Of a stretch of 64,000 nt of DNA, positions 43,161 to 51,812 are shown in pieces. A program made the position numbers and the translations under genes. Each line of letters opens with the position of its first letter. The stretch's first letter is position 1. Source of the stretch: Lysinibacillus pinottii (GTDB lineage: Bacteria > Bacillota > Bacilli > Bacillales_A > Planococcaceae); assembly GCF_024753545.1 (NCBI RefSeq), contig NZ_JANTOO010000005.1, positions 62,001-126,000 of the forward strand, given 5' to 3'. The notes under the pieces are model-generated. The model did not search any database and was not told where the DNA came from. It was given only the letters and a program-made list of their open reading frames with translations.

Positions 43161-43281
43161 ATGACTGTTTCTTATAAAAAAGGAGCAGTTTTTTTATGGC
43201 ATAAATCGGCAAAAGTCCATGTCATTTTCGAAATCGTCCATTCACAATCTATTTTCACTTTGTTAGGATAGTATCCGTAAA

Positions 43282-43337
43282 TGATAATGAGTATCAATTA
43301 TATGTTGACATACATATGTAAATGATTATCATTATCA
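43282..43337 (+). promoter_or_regulatory. Fur-controlled promoter of the siderophore operon
   Basis: Two Fur boxes, TGATAATGAGTATCA (43282-43296) and TGATTATCATTATCA (43323-43337), each differ once from TGATAATNATTATCA. A TTGACA -35 (43305-43310) and TATCAT -10 (43327-43332, inside the second box) lie between or within them. Iron-bound Fur would block this promoter directly. Confidence 0.85.
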
Positions 43338-43364
43338 ATATGAGCTTGTTAGGAGAGAATATCT

Positions 43365-44345
43365 ATGAATAAATATTTTAAAATGTGTGCACCAGCACTT
43401 TTAGCACTATCATTAGCTGCATGTGGAACAGATAAGGCAGAGGAGTCTACTTCAACAAATAATACAACGGAGACAAGTGTAACAGAATCACAAACAGAAC
43501 TAGCTAAGACACAGACAATTACGTACTTGGGTGAGAAATATGAGCTTCCAGTAGAAGTGAAAAATATTGTCGCTGCAAGTCTTGAATCTATGGAAGACGC
43601 TGCAATGCTTGGAATTAAGCCCGTAGGTGTACTTGAAGTAGGTGGCAAAGTGCCAGCATATCTAGCATCTGATTTTGAAGGTGCTACACTGGTAGGAAAT
43701 AAAATGGAGCCAAATGCAGAGGCCATTCTTAATTTGGATCCAGATGTCATTGTAGGTACTTCAAAATTCCCTAAAGAAACGGCTGAAAAGTTGAACAAAA
43801 TTCAAACAATGATACCTTACTCACATATTTCAACAAACTGGAAGGAAAATTTGACAGTGCTTGCACAGCTAGCTGGTAAAGAAGATGATGCTAAAAAAAT
43901 CATTTCTGACTATGAGGCAAAAGTTGCTGATGCACAGGTTAAATCGAAGGAGCAATTAGCTGATAAACAAGTATTAATCATCCGTGTTCGCGGTGGTGTA
44001 ATGTACATTTATCCAGCTGGTGTTTATTTAAATCCTGTTTTGTATGAGGATTTAGGTGCTCCAGTTCCAGAGGTAGTGACGACAGCTAAAGCGCAGGCAG
44101 AATTATCGCTAGAAACATTAGCTCAAGTAAATCCAGATGCAATTTTCCTTCAATTTGAGGAATCCGAAAATAAGGATACTCCTAAGGCGTTAGAGGAGCT
44201 ACAAAAAAATCCAATTTTCACTAGCTTAAAGGCATCACAAAATAATGAAATTTATGTCAATACAATTGACCCGTTAGCACAAGGTGGTACGGCTTGGTCT
44301 AAGGTTAAATTCTTAGATGCAGCAGCTGAAAAATTACTTAAATAG
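43365..44345 (+). CDS. Ferric-siderophore-binding lipoprotein
   Basis: The 326-residue protein has lipobox LAAC (Cys 20), a Thr/Ser/Glu-rich linker, and a FecB/FhuD-type binding domain (VVAASLESMEDAAMLGIKPVG and NLDPDVIVGTSKF). It resembles YfiY/YxeB-type hydroxamate or mixed-siderophore receptors. It is first in the Fur-controlled operon. A terminator-like hairpin separates it from the permeases, which would give excess binding protein over membrane parts. Confidence 0.88.
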   Translation: MNKYFKMCAPALLALSLAACGTDKAEESTSTNNTTETSVTESQTELAKTQTITYLGEKYELPVEVKNIVAASLESMEDAAMLGIKPVGVLEVGGKVPAYLASDFEGATLVGNKMEPNAEAILNLDPDVIVGTSKFPKETAEKLNKIQTMIPYSHISTNWKENLTVLAQLAGKEDDAKKIISDYEAKVADAQVKSKEQLADKQVLIIRVRGGVMYIYPAGVYLNPVLYEDLGAPVPEVVTTAKAQAELSLETLAQVNPDAIFLQFEESENKDTPKALEELQKNPIFTSLKASQNNEIYVNTIDPLAQGGTAWSKVKFLDAAAEKLLK

Positions 44346-44352
44346 TATACAC

Positions 44353-44403
44353 AGGCTGGTAGTAGGTTTGGTGATATCACCAGGCTATTACCGGCCTTTT
44401 GTT
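44353..44403 (+). terminator. Partial terminator inside the siderophore operon
   Basis: AGGCTGGTAGTAG pairs imperfectly with CTATTACCGGCCT and is followed by TTTTG. Placed between binding protein and permease genes, it probably attenuates read-through. Confidence 0.6.
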
Positions 44404-44449
44404 CAGTAGAAGTTTGGATACTAAAATGGTATAGAAAAAGGTGTGAAAG

Positions 44450-45457
44450 TTGAAAAAAACAAACGTAGTGTCATTTTCAATATTAGCAGTATCTCCTCTC
44501 CTTATTGCCCTTGTGGCGCTTGTTTCTGTTATGTATGGAACAAAGGATATTAGTGTAATCACTGTGTGGCAAGCAATATCAGCATTCGATCCTTCTAATG
44601 TTGATCATCAAATTATACGGACAGGACGTATTCCTAGAATAGGCGCAGTCTTGTTAGTAGGAGCCTTTTTGGCAGTTGCGGGTGCAGTTATGCAGGGAAT
44701 TACACGAAATTATTTAGCATCTCCTTCATTGATGGGTGTCAACGATGGCTCTGCATTTGTTATAACATTAGCCATTGTCTTTTTCCCAGGACTGCCTAAT
44801 TATCAAATGATTTTATTGTCAATGCTAGGTTCTGCACTGGGTGCGGGCATTGTTTTTGGCTTTGGCTCGTTAATTCGGAATGGTTTATCACCAGTAAGGC
44901 TAGCCATTATTGGAACCGTTATTGGGACATTTTTAAGTAGTATAGCTACAGCGATTGCGATGTATTTTCAAGTATCACAAACAGTCAGTGCTTGGTATAA
45001 CACTAAGGTACATATGGTAGATATGGATATGTTGATGCTCTCTATTCCATTTGGATTAGTTGGTTTATTATTGGCCTTACTATCCGCGAGGGCCATTACG
45101 ATTACCTCGCTAGGTGAGGATATTGCAATGGGACTAGGTCAAAAAACAAAGGCCGTACGGATTATTAGTATGCTAGCTGTCGTATGCTTGACAGGGACAG
45201 CAGTTGCTCTCGTTGGGAAAATAGCCTTTGTAGGGTTAGTTATTCCGCATATTACTCGTTTTCTTGTTGGAGTAGATTATCGCTATATTATCCCTTGTGC
45301 GGCGGTTATTGGTGCCTTTTTCTTGGCGCTTTGTGATGTCCTTAGCCGCTTTGTTAATTATCCATTTGAAACGCCAATAGGAGTCTTAACAGCATTAGTT
45401 GGTGTGCCATTCTTCTTATATTTAGTTCGAAAGCACGGAGGTGAAAAACGTGCGTAA
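44450..45457 (+). CDS. Iron-siderophore ABC permease 1 (FecCD family)
   Basis: The 335-residue FecCD permease has about nine to ten helices, the marker RIPRIGAVLLVGAFLAVAGAVMQG, and the ATPase-contact loop GEDIAMGLGQKTKAVR. The start is a TTG with AAAAAGGTGTG upstream; no ATG lies nearby in frame. It pairs with the next gene to form the membrane channel. Confidence 0.88.
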   Translation: MKKTNVVSFSILAVSPLLIALVALVSVMYGTKDISVITVWQAISAFDPSNVDHQIIRTGRIPRIGAVLLVGAFLAVAGAVMQGITRNYLASPSLMGVNDGSAFVITLAIVFFPGLPNYQMILLSMLGSALGAGIVFGFGSLIRNGLSPVRLAIIGTVIGTFLSSIATAIAMYFQVSQTVSAWYNTKVHMVDMDMLMLSIPFGLVGLLLALLSARAITITSLGEDIAMGLGQKTKAVRIISMLAVVCLTGTAVALVGKIAFVGLVIPHITRFLVGVDYRYIIPCAAVIGAFFLALCDVLSRFVNYPFETPIGVLTALVGVPFFLYLVRKHGGEKRA

Positions 45458-46481
45458 ACATACCTCAAGTGTATTCTTAATGACTATGTCGACGCTTTTA
45501 CTTTTGATTTTAGTTGCAAGTTATCTACATATTACAAATGGTGTTTTTGATATGTCTGTGATGGATGTCATAAAAACATTATTGCGTATTGAACCTAATC
45601 CAAAATTTGATCTTGTTATTTTTGAATTCCGCTTACCACGAATTGTCATAGCTGGGCTCGTTGGTATTGGATTAGGAATGGCGGGGGTTGTATTACAGGG
45701 TATTACGCGCAATGGGCTCGCAGATCCAGGGATATTAGGAATTAATGCTGGAGCTGGTGCCGCGGTCGTAATTTTTATGTTTTTCTTTCAATTAAAATTA
45801 GTGAGTGCAGATATGAACAGCTGGCTATCCATTTTAATGATGCCATTGTTCGGTTTTATCGGTGGAACAATTGCGGCTATATTAATTTTTACGTTTGCTT
45901 TGAAAAATGGTCATCTCGATATGCAGCGATTAATATTAACTGGGATTGCCATTAACAGTGGATTTGGCGCTTTATCATTGTTTCTATCTCTAAAAATGAG
46001 TGCGCAGGATTTTGAATCTGCAGCTATTTGGATGGCAGGTTCCATTTACAATGCGAATTGGATTTTTGCTCTTACTATGTTACCTTGGCTTGTAATTTTA
46101 GGAATTTATGTGCATAAAAAATCGTATTTACTTGATTATTTTCAGCTGGAAGAGGATAACATCACAAGTTTAGGAATTGCTGTTGAAAAAGAGAAAATGA
46201 AGCTGTTATTAGCCAGTGTAGGACTAGTTAGCGCATGCGTATCTGTATCAGGAAGTATTGGCTTTATTGGGTTAATGGCACCACATATCGCCAAGCAGCT
46301 TGTTGGTATTCAGCACCGCTATGTCATGCCAGTAAGTGCATTAATTGGTGCAGGCTTGCTAATTCTAGCTGACTTTATCGGCAAAACGGTATTCGCACCG
46401 TCTGAGCTGGCTGTTGGAATAGTAGTATCGATTATAGGAATTCCATATTTCTTGTATTTACTAGTGAAATCTAAGGCATAG
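45450..46481 (+). CDS. Iron-siderophore ABC permease 2 (FecCD family)
   Basis: The ~343-residue FecCD permease has RLPRIVIAGLVGIGLGMAGV and ITRNGLADPGILGIN. I choose GTG 45450, 6 bases after GGAGGTG, over GTG 45441, which is part of that site. The gene overlaps the preceding permease by 8 bases. Confidence 0.88.
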   Translation: MRKHTSSVFLMTMSTLLLLILVASYLHITNGVFDMSVMDVIKTLLRIEPNPKFDLVIFEFRLPRIVIAGLVGIGLGMAGVVLQGITRNGLADPGILGINAGAGAAVVIFMFFFQLKLVSADMNSWLSILMMPLFGFIGGTIAAILIFTFALKNGHLDMQRLILTGIAINSGFGALSLFLSLKMSAQDFESAAIWMAGSIYNANWIFALTMLPWLVILGIYVHKKSYLLDYFQLEEDNITSLGIAVEKEKMKLLLASVGLVSACVSVSGSIGFIGLMAPHIAKQLVGIQHRYVMPVSALIGAGLLILADFIGKTVFAPSELAVGIVVSIIGIPYFLYLLVKSKA

Positions 46482-46492
46482 GAGGAAATGGT

Positions 46493-47293
46493 GTGCAAAC
46501 AGCGTTTAGAATGGAAAATTTGGCTTCAGGCTATGAGCAGGTTCGAGTGTTTGAAGGGTTAAATTTAACGATTGAAGAGGGCAAGGTCACAACGATTATC
46601 GGACCGAATGGCTGTGGTAAATCAACGCTTCTCAAAACAATAGGAAGAATTTTGAAAAAGCAACAGGGCACGGTATACTTGCAGGAGCAAAATATGCAAA
46701 ATCTGTCGACAAAGGATATTGCACAGAAGCTAGCAATATTATCACAAACACCCGTTGCACCGGGACAATTAAAAGTCGAGGAACTTATTGCTTATGGCAG
46801 ATATCCGCACCGCAACAATGTCAATCGATTAACAAATAAGGATGAAGAAATGATTGAGTGGGCGTTAACGGTCACAAACACGGTGGAATATCGAAATCGG
46901 GAGCTAGCACAGCTTTCTGGGGGTCAGCGTCAACGTGTATGGCTCGCTATGGCATTGGCACAGGAAACAAATATTTTGTTGCTCGATGAGCCGACTACGT
47001 ATTTAGATATGGCCCACCAATTGGAAGTACTTGATATCGTGAAACATTTAAATGAACAGCATCAATGTACAATCGTCATGGTTCTTCATGATATTAACCA
47101 TGCTGCTAGGTATTCAGATCATCTGATCGCCATGCGAAATGGTGTTATCATGCAAACAGGAACACCACAGGAAATCTTAAGCGCAGAGGTGATGCGTCAA
47201 GTCTTTAACATTGATGCACGTATTATGGAAGATCCAGCAACCAATACACCTGTATGCTATGGCTATGACATATTGAAGGAGGAAAACAAATGA
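46493..47293 (+). CDS. Iron-siderophore ABC ATPase (YusV/FecE-like)
   Basis: The 266-residue ATPase has Walker A GPNGCGKST, signature LSGGQRQRV and Walker B ILLLDEPTTYLD, followed by the switch His in MVLHDIN. It starts with GTG 7 bases after GGAGG. Its stop overlaps the esterase start (ATGA). In Bacillus one YusV-type ATPase serves several siderophore systems, so it may also energise the orphan lipoprotein at 14.1 kb. Confidence 0.9.
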   Translation: MQTAFRMENLASGYEQVRVFEGLNLTIEEGKVTTIIGPNGCGKSTLLKTIGRILKKQQGTVYLQEQNMQNLSTKDIAQKLAILSQTPVAPGQLKVEELIAYGRYPHRNNVNRLTNKDEEMIEWALTVTNTVEYRNRELAQLSGGQRQRVWLAMALAQETNILLLDEPTTYLDMAHQLEVLDIVKHLNEQHQCTIVMVLHDINHAARYSDHLIAMRNGVIMQTGTPQEILSAEVMRQVFNIDARIMEDPATNTPVCYGYDILKEENK

Positions 47294-48060
47294 ATCCAAC
47301 AGAAATAGATTACTCAACACAGCAAATGACTTCAAAATTGGCAGACTATACGTATGGGATTAACGTTTATGTACCAAATGAGGAAGCGCCAACGGAAGGC
47401 TTTCCGGTCATCTATGTATTGGATGGTTCTTCTTATTTTTCTCTTATTAAGGAAGCAGTTCGATTGCAAAGTCGTAATGCGCCAAAAACGGGTATTTTAC
47501 CATCCATTGTTGTTGGTATCGGGCATGGTGAAGATATGCGTGAACGACGTTTTTATGATTTTACGGCACCAGCAGAGACGTATATTTATCCCGCAAGATT
47601 TAAAGGTAAAGGGCATGAAAAGCTTGGTGGGGCAGTAAACTTTAGTCGATTCCTAGAAGAAGAACTAAAGCCAATGATTGAAGCCAACTATCCAGTAAAT
47701 AAAGCACAGCAATCGATATTTGGTCACTCATTAGCTGGTTATTTTACGCTTTGGCAATTATTTCACCATCCAACAAGCTTTCAACATTACCTGGCTATCA
47801 GTCCTTCCATCTGGTGGAATGAGCATGAATTAGTCCCATGTGCCTCAGTATTTTTAAATGAGCATCAGGCTATGAAGGAAACATTGTTTATTAGTGCTGG
47901 TGAACTGGAAACCTTTATGGTGGATGATGCACGACAAATGGCAACAATACTTGAAAAAGTAATGAAGGTTGATTTTTATGAAGCTTTAAACGAAAATCAT
48001 GCATCTGTTGTGCCTACAGTTATGAGTAGAGCCATACGTTTTGCTTTTACAAATGAATAA
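47290..48060 (+). CDS. Siderophore (trilactone-type) esterase, BesA/IroE-like
   Basis: The 256-residue alpha/beta hydrolase has FPVIYVLDGSSYF, the nucleophile elbow SIFGHSLAGYF and a C-terminal ENHASVVP histidine, as in BesA, Fes and IroE, which release iron by cutting siderophore esters. It lacks a signal peptide, so acts in the cytoplasm after uptake. It is the last gene of the operon and overlaps the ATPase gene. No siderophore synthesis genes are in the window. Confidence 0.85.
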   Translation: MNPTEIDYSTQQMTSKLADYTYGINVYVPNEEAPTEGFPVIYVLDGSSYFSLIKEAVRLQSRNAPKTGILPSIVVGIGHGEDMRERRFYDFTAPAETYIYPARFKGKGHEKLGGAVNFSRFLEEELKPMIEANYPVNKAQQSIFGHSLAGYFTLWQLFHHPTSFQHYLAISPSIWWNEHELVPCASVFLNEHQAMKETLFISAGELETFMVDDARQMATILEKVMKVDFYEALNENHASVVPTVMSRAIRFAFTNE

Positions 48061-48065
48061 ACAAT

Positions 48066-48097
48066 AGCCGCATTATCTATTGGTAGTGCGGTTTTTT
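48066..48097 (+). terminator. Terminator of the siderophore operon
   Basis: CCGCATTA and TAGTGCGG form an 8-bp stem (one G-T) followed by T6. Confidence 0.8.
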
Positions 48098-48188
48098 ATT
48101 TTCAAGAAGTTTTGATTTATAAAATACTTGAAGGAAACTCATAATAAAGGAAATTTGGTAAAACGTCTGGGATTAATGGAGGCGCTGT

Positions 48189-49757
48189 ATGCAAAAAATT
48201 AAAAATTTAATCAACCCAGTATTTATTATTTCTAGTGGAGCCATTTTATTTTTAGTAATTATTGGGGCAATAATACCGGAACAGTTTAAGAATGGTGCGA
48301 ACAGCGTCTTTCATATGACGACGGATTTTTTTGGTTGGTTTTACTTAATGGCGGTCTTTATAATCGTGGTTTTTCTATTTGGCTTGGCGATTAGTAAATA
48401 TGGCACTATTCGGTTAGGAGCAGAAGATGGTCGACCAGAATTTAGCTTTCTCACATGGATTTCTATGCTCTTTTCTGCAGGTCTAGGGGTTGGATTAGTC
48501 TTTTGGGGAGTAGCTGAACCAATGAGTCATTACTTTTCACCGCCCTTTAGTGACACAACACCTCTAACGACAGATGCAGCGCGACTGGCAATGGGTTATT
48601 CTTTCTTTCATTGGGGAATCAGCCAATGGTCTGTTTATGCTATATTGGGGCTTGTCATGGCTTATGTGCAATTTAACAAAAAAAGAAATATGCTCATCTC
48701 TACCGCTTTAGAGCCTGTAACGGGGACAAATCGAGTCGTGAAGGGCACAATTGATATTTTAGCGGTTATTGCTACAGTTATGGGGGTAGCTACTTCTATT
48801 GGCTTGGGCGTGCTCCAAACAAACGGAGGTTTAAGCTTTGTCTTTGGTTTACCTAATACATTTCTCATACAGGTAGCCATTATTCTTATCATGTTTATTG
48901 GCTATATGTTCTCTGCCACTACGGGCCTTCAAAGGGGAATGAAAATCCTAAGTAATGTCAATATGATGCTAGCGATTGTTTTACTGCTATTTGTCTTTAT
49001 AACTGGCCCAACAGTTTTTATTATGGAAACCTTTACACTAGCAATAGGGGATTATATTTCAAACTTCATTCAATACAGCTTAAGGATGCAACCGTATATC
49101 GGGGGGACTTGGGTGAAGGATTGGACGATCTTTTATTGGGCGTGGGCGATAGCATGGTCGCCCTTTGTTGGTTCTTTTATTGCCCGTGTATCTAAAGGAA
49201 GAACGATTCGAGAATTCATTGTTGGCGTATTAATTATTCCTCCTCTTATTGCTTGTTTTTGGATTGCTGTTTTTGGAGGAACTGCCATGTGGTTCGACCT
49301 GCATAAAGAAGCTGAAATTGCGCAAACCGTTCATAACGACGTAACAGTGGCCTTGTTTCAAATGCTAGAGTATTTACCTCTTTCAATGATAGCTTCTTTT
49401 ATTGGAATTTTGCTCATTTTCATTTTCTTAATTACATCAGCCGATTCAGCTACTTTCATTATGGCGAGTATGACGACAAGGGGGTCTTTAAACCCGACAG
49501 TACTATCCAAGTTAGTATGGGGTATATTGATGGCCTCTATATCAGGTGTTTTATTGTATACAGGTGGGCTGGATGCACTACAAACAGCCTCATTAATTGC
49601 CGCGTTACCGTTTACAGTCCTATTACTGTTGTTAATGATTTCTTATATTAAAATGATGAAGGAAGAGATTGTTCCTCTGAAGAAAAAAGACATTCAACGA
49701 TTGAAGATAGCAAGGAAGCATCTTGAAAAAGAAGCAAAAGCCAAAGAAAAAAAATAA
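48189..49757 (+). CDS. BCCT-family betaine/choline/carnitine transporter
   Basis: The 522-residue protein has twelve helices. BCCT marks are WGVAEPMSHYFSPP in the substrate region, WTIFYWAWAIAWSPFVGSF with the aromatic cage, and a long basic/acidic coiled C-terminal tail (KKKDIQRLKIARKHLEKE) typical of osmosensing members. It probably imports glycine betaine or a related osmoprotectant with sodium. It is monocistronic with its own terminator. Confidence 0.9.
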   Translation: MQKIKNLINPVFIISSGAILFLVIIGAIIPEQFKNGANSVFHMTTDFFGWFYLMAVFIIVVFLFGLAISKYGTIRLGAEDGRPEFSFLTWISMLFSAGLGVGLVFWGVAEPMSHYFSPPFSDTTPLTTDAARLAMGYSFFHWGISQWSVYAILGLVMAYVQFNKKRNMLISTALEPVTGTNRVVKGTIDILAVIATVMGVATSIGLGVLQTNGGLSFVFGLPNTFLIQVAIILIMFIGYMFSATTGLQRGMKILSNVNMMLAIVLLLFVFITGPTVFIMETFTLAIGDYISNFIQYSLRMQPYIGGTWVKDWTIFYWAWAIAWSPFVGSFIARVSKGRTIREFIVGVLIIPPLIACFWIAVFGGTAMWFDLHKEAEIAQTVHNDVTVALFQMLEYLPLSMIASFIGILLIFIFLITSADSATFIMASMTTRGSLNPTVLSKLVWGILMASISGVLLYTGGLDALQTASLIAALPFTVLLLLLMISYIKMMKEEIVPLKKKDIQRLKIARKHLEKEAKAKEKK

Positions 49758-49766
49758 GGTGATAAG

Positions 49767-49806
49767 CTGTATTATTCTTTGATGAGTAATACAGTTTCTT
49801 TTTGTG
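49767..49806 (+). terminator. Terminator of the BCCT gene
   Basis: CTGTATTATT and AGTAATACAG form a stem followed by TTTCTTTTT. Confidence 0.75.
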
Positions 49807-49890
49807 TTATTGCTATTTGGTATTTTAATGAACGGAATTGTCTGTAATAATTGAGGGTAAAAAGAATTTTTTTAGGGGATGGGGGTTGTC

Positions 49891-50367
49891 GTGAGAAGAT
49901 TTGTCCTTATATGTATGATGCTGTTAGTGGTAGTAGTTATACAAATATAGGTAAAATTGTAATAACAGAGAATGCCCCAGATTTTTTGCAAATAAGTGAT
50001 TTTGCAGCTATTAATTGGAATGAAAAAGCAGTGAATTTGGTGATAGAGCCATTATAGGTAATGCCAATAAATCGGGTGTTATTGGTGCTAGTATGCAAAG
50101 TATGAGCCCACAAAATGGATGTGGCATCTTTGAAGAATTGAAGGAAATGGTAATACAGAGTTAACAGTTGTAGGATACTATAGAGATTCTAAAACTAACC
50201 AGTCTATTTTAGTTGGCGGATGGAGCACAGGTCTTAGCGGGCCAGCAAACGAAGCAGATGCTCATAGCCCTTTAAGCGTAAAAATTCCTAGTCTTGGAAA
50301 AGGGCTGTTTTACTGATACAAATGGAAAACACTCTGATACGTTGATTGTTGATATCCAGGAATAATA
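49891..50367 (+). pseudogene. Decayed gene of unknown family
   Basis: A GTG with GGGGATGGGGG upstream opens a signal-like start (FVLICMMLLVVVVIQ) that stops at once. Coherent protein then continues in changing frames: GKIVITENAPDFLQISDFAA, then IIGNANKSGVIGASMQSMS, then QSILVGGWSTGLSGPANEAD and TDTNGKHSDTLIVDIQE. At least three frameshifts are needed to join them. It looks like a once secreted protein of ~150 residues. I do not recognise the family. Confidence 0.55.
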
Positions 50368-50417
50368 ATGACCTAAACATTTTGGAAAAGTAAGAGGGAA
50401 AAATGGAGGAGAGCAAT

Positions 50418-50930
50418 TTGATTGATTTACGATATCCCATTGGGGAGTTTCAATGTCCAAAAGAAGTGACATCACAGCAAGTAAAAGAATGGATGGGAGA
50501 TATTTACCTATTACCAAAGCAGCTTAAAGAAGTATTAAGTGAAGCAAGTGAGCAGGCATTGGCAAAATCGTATCGTGAAAATGGTTGGACCGTTAGACAG
50601 CTAGTCCATCATATTGCTGATAGTCATATGAACAGCTATACCCGTTTTAAGCTAGCACTAACAGAGGATGTACCAACGATTAAGCCATACAATGAGGCTG
50701 AATGGGCAATGCTCCCAGATTCAGAAATGCCAATAGCAACTTCGCTGACATTAATTGAAAGTTTACATGAGCGTTGGGTTTATTTACTGACAAATTTAAC
50801 GGATGAACAATTACAACGAGCTTATAATCATCCTGATTCGGGGTTAACAACATTGGAACAAGCAGTAGGTTTATATGCATGGCATGGCAAACATCATTTG
50901 GCACATATCCAGCATGCATTAGCATTTTAG
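50418..50930 (+). CDS. bstA: Bacillithiol transferase BstA/YfiT-like (DinB superfamily)
   Basis: The 170-residue four-helix protein begins IDLRYPIGEFQCP and has the metal-binding histidines in LVHHIADSHMN and HGKHHLAHI, as in Bacillus YfiT (BstA), which joins bacillithiol to electrophiles. The start is TTG 50418, 6 bases after GGAGGAG; an ATG at 50403 is part of that site. Together with FosB at 60.3 kb it implies a bacillithiol-using host. Confidence 0.82.
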   Translation: MIDLRYPIGEFQCPKEVTSQQVKEWMGDIYLLPKQLKEVLSEASEQALAKSYRENGWTVRQLVHHIADSHMNSYTRFKLALTEDVPTIKPYNEAEWAMLPDSEMPIATSLTLIESLHERWVYLLTNLTDEQLQRAYNHPDSGLTTLEQAVGLYAWHGKHHLAHIQHALAF

Positions 50931-50941
50931 CTACATAAAAA

Positions 50942-50968
50942 GTAGACGATTTAGTTAAAATCGCCTAC
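50942..50968. terminator. Bidirectional terminator
   Basis: GTAG-A-CGATTT and AAATCG-C-CTAC form a hairpin with an A-run on the left, which gives a T-run for leftward transcription. Confidence 0.55.
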
Positions 50969-51028
50969 TACAATTTAATTATTAGGTTTGAAAAGATACT
51001 TATAACTTTAAGAGTTAGCGTTATTTAC

Positions 51029-51643
51029 TTATACAATAGTAATTCCTGCACTTGCGTTACCAGTAAGAGTAACCAGAACAGTAGCTCCTGAAGTAGTCAT
51101 GGAGAACACCATTAATAAACGATCACCAGTAGTTACTGGCACTGATACGTTGGCACTACCGCTTGCAATTGCACCAGCTAATAATGCTGCTAATGGTAAA
51201 GCTGGAGTTAAATCAACAAATGCTGCAGTAGGGCTGAAAACATTGCTTCCTTGAACTGCACGGTAAATTTGTGCTCTCACTGTAGCTGTTCCTGTTAGTG
51301 TTAAAGCGGCAGTTGCTGAAATTGTTGCAGCAATAGATGTAATTGTTCCTGGACGTGGAACAGTAAAAGCTTCTGTGGCAAGAGAACTTGTTAAATCAAT
51401 ATTAACGCCAGCAAGAGCTACACCTGGAACAGATGTACCAAAACCAACAAGGCTTACAGTACTAACTAAACCAGTTGCAAGAGATACTAATACAACAGGA
51501 ATTGTTCCTGAAGAAAATGGGATAATGGAACCTGTAGCTGCTGGTGGAGTAATACATGCCGCATCAATACCGATAAATGGTCCAAGGGCAGTACAATCAC
51601 CATTGCCTTTAGAGCAACCACACATTGAGTTGTTAAAACACAT
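51029..51643 (-). CDS. Exosporium glycoprotein BclB-type C-terminal domain protein
   Basis: The 204-residue protein has a short Cys-rich start (CGCSKGNGDC) and then a beta-rich domain (IPFSSGTIPVVLVS, TVSLVGFGTSVPG, EAFTVPRPGTITSIAATIS, AQIYRA). This is the C-terminal domain of BclB-family exosporium proteins (TIGR03721). The collagen-like GXX repeats that normally precede it are absent. The start is ATG 51643 with AAAGGGGGTG upstream. It is probably a structural protein of the spore's outermost layer. Confidence 0.8.
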   Translation of the reverse strand: MCFNNSMCGCSKGNGDCTALGPFIGIDAACITPPAATGSIIPFSSGTIPVVLVSLATGLVSTVSLVGFGTSVPGVALAGVNIDLTSSLATEAFTVPRPGTITSIAATISATAALTLTGTATVRAQIYRAVQGSNVFSPTAAFVDLTPALPLAALLAGAIASGSANVSVPVTTGDRLLMVFSMTTSGATVLVTLTGNASAGITIV

Positions 51644-51756
51644 TTTTACACCCCCTTTCTTCATTATTCTATTCATATGTGAAAAGGGGGGAAGGGCAAA
51701 TATCTACCTCTCCTATAAATTCAATGATTTCATAAAATCAATTTTCTATTGAAACA

Positions 51757-51800
51757 AAAAGACATCCACTATGTGTTTTCATACATAGTGGACGTCTTAT
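51757..51800 (-). terminator. Terminator of the 399-residue coiled-coil gene
   Basis: GACATCCACTATGT and ACATAGTGGACGTC pair (one mismatch); read leftward a TTTTTG run follows. Confidence 0.8.
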
Positions 51801-51812
51801 AAAGTGATAAAT

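Noticed and set aside
43349..43798. A 149-codon frame opposite the siderophore lipoprotein
   Set aside because: It is antisense to a clear FecB-type lipoprotein and has no RBS or family features.
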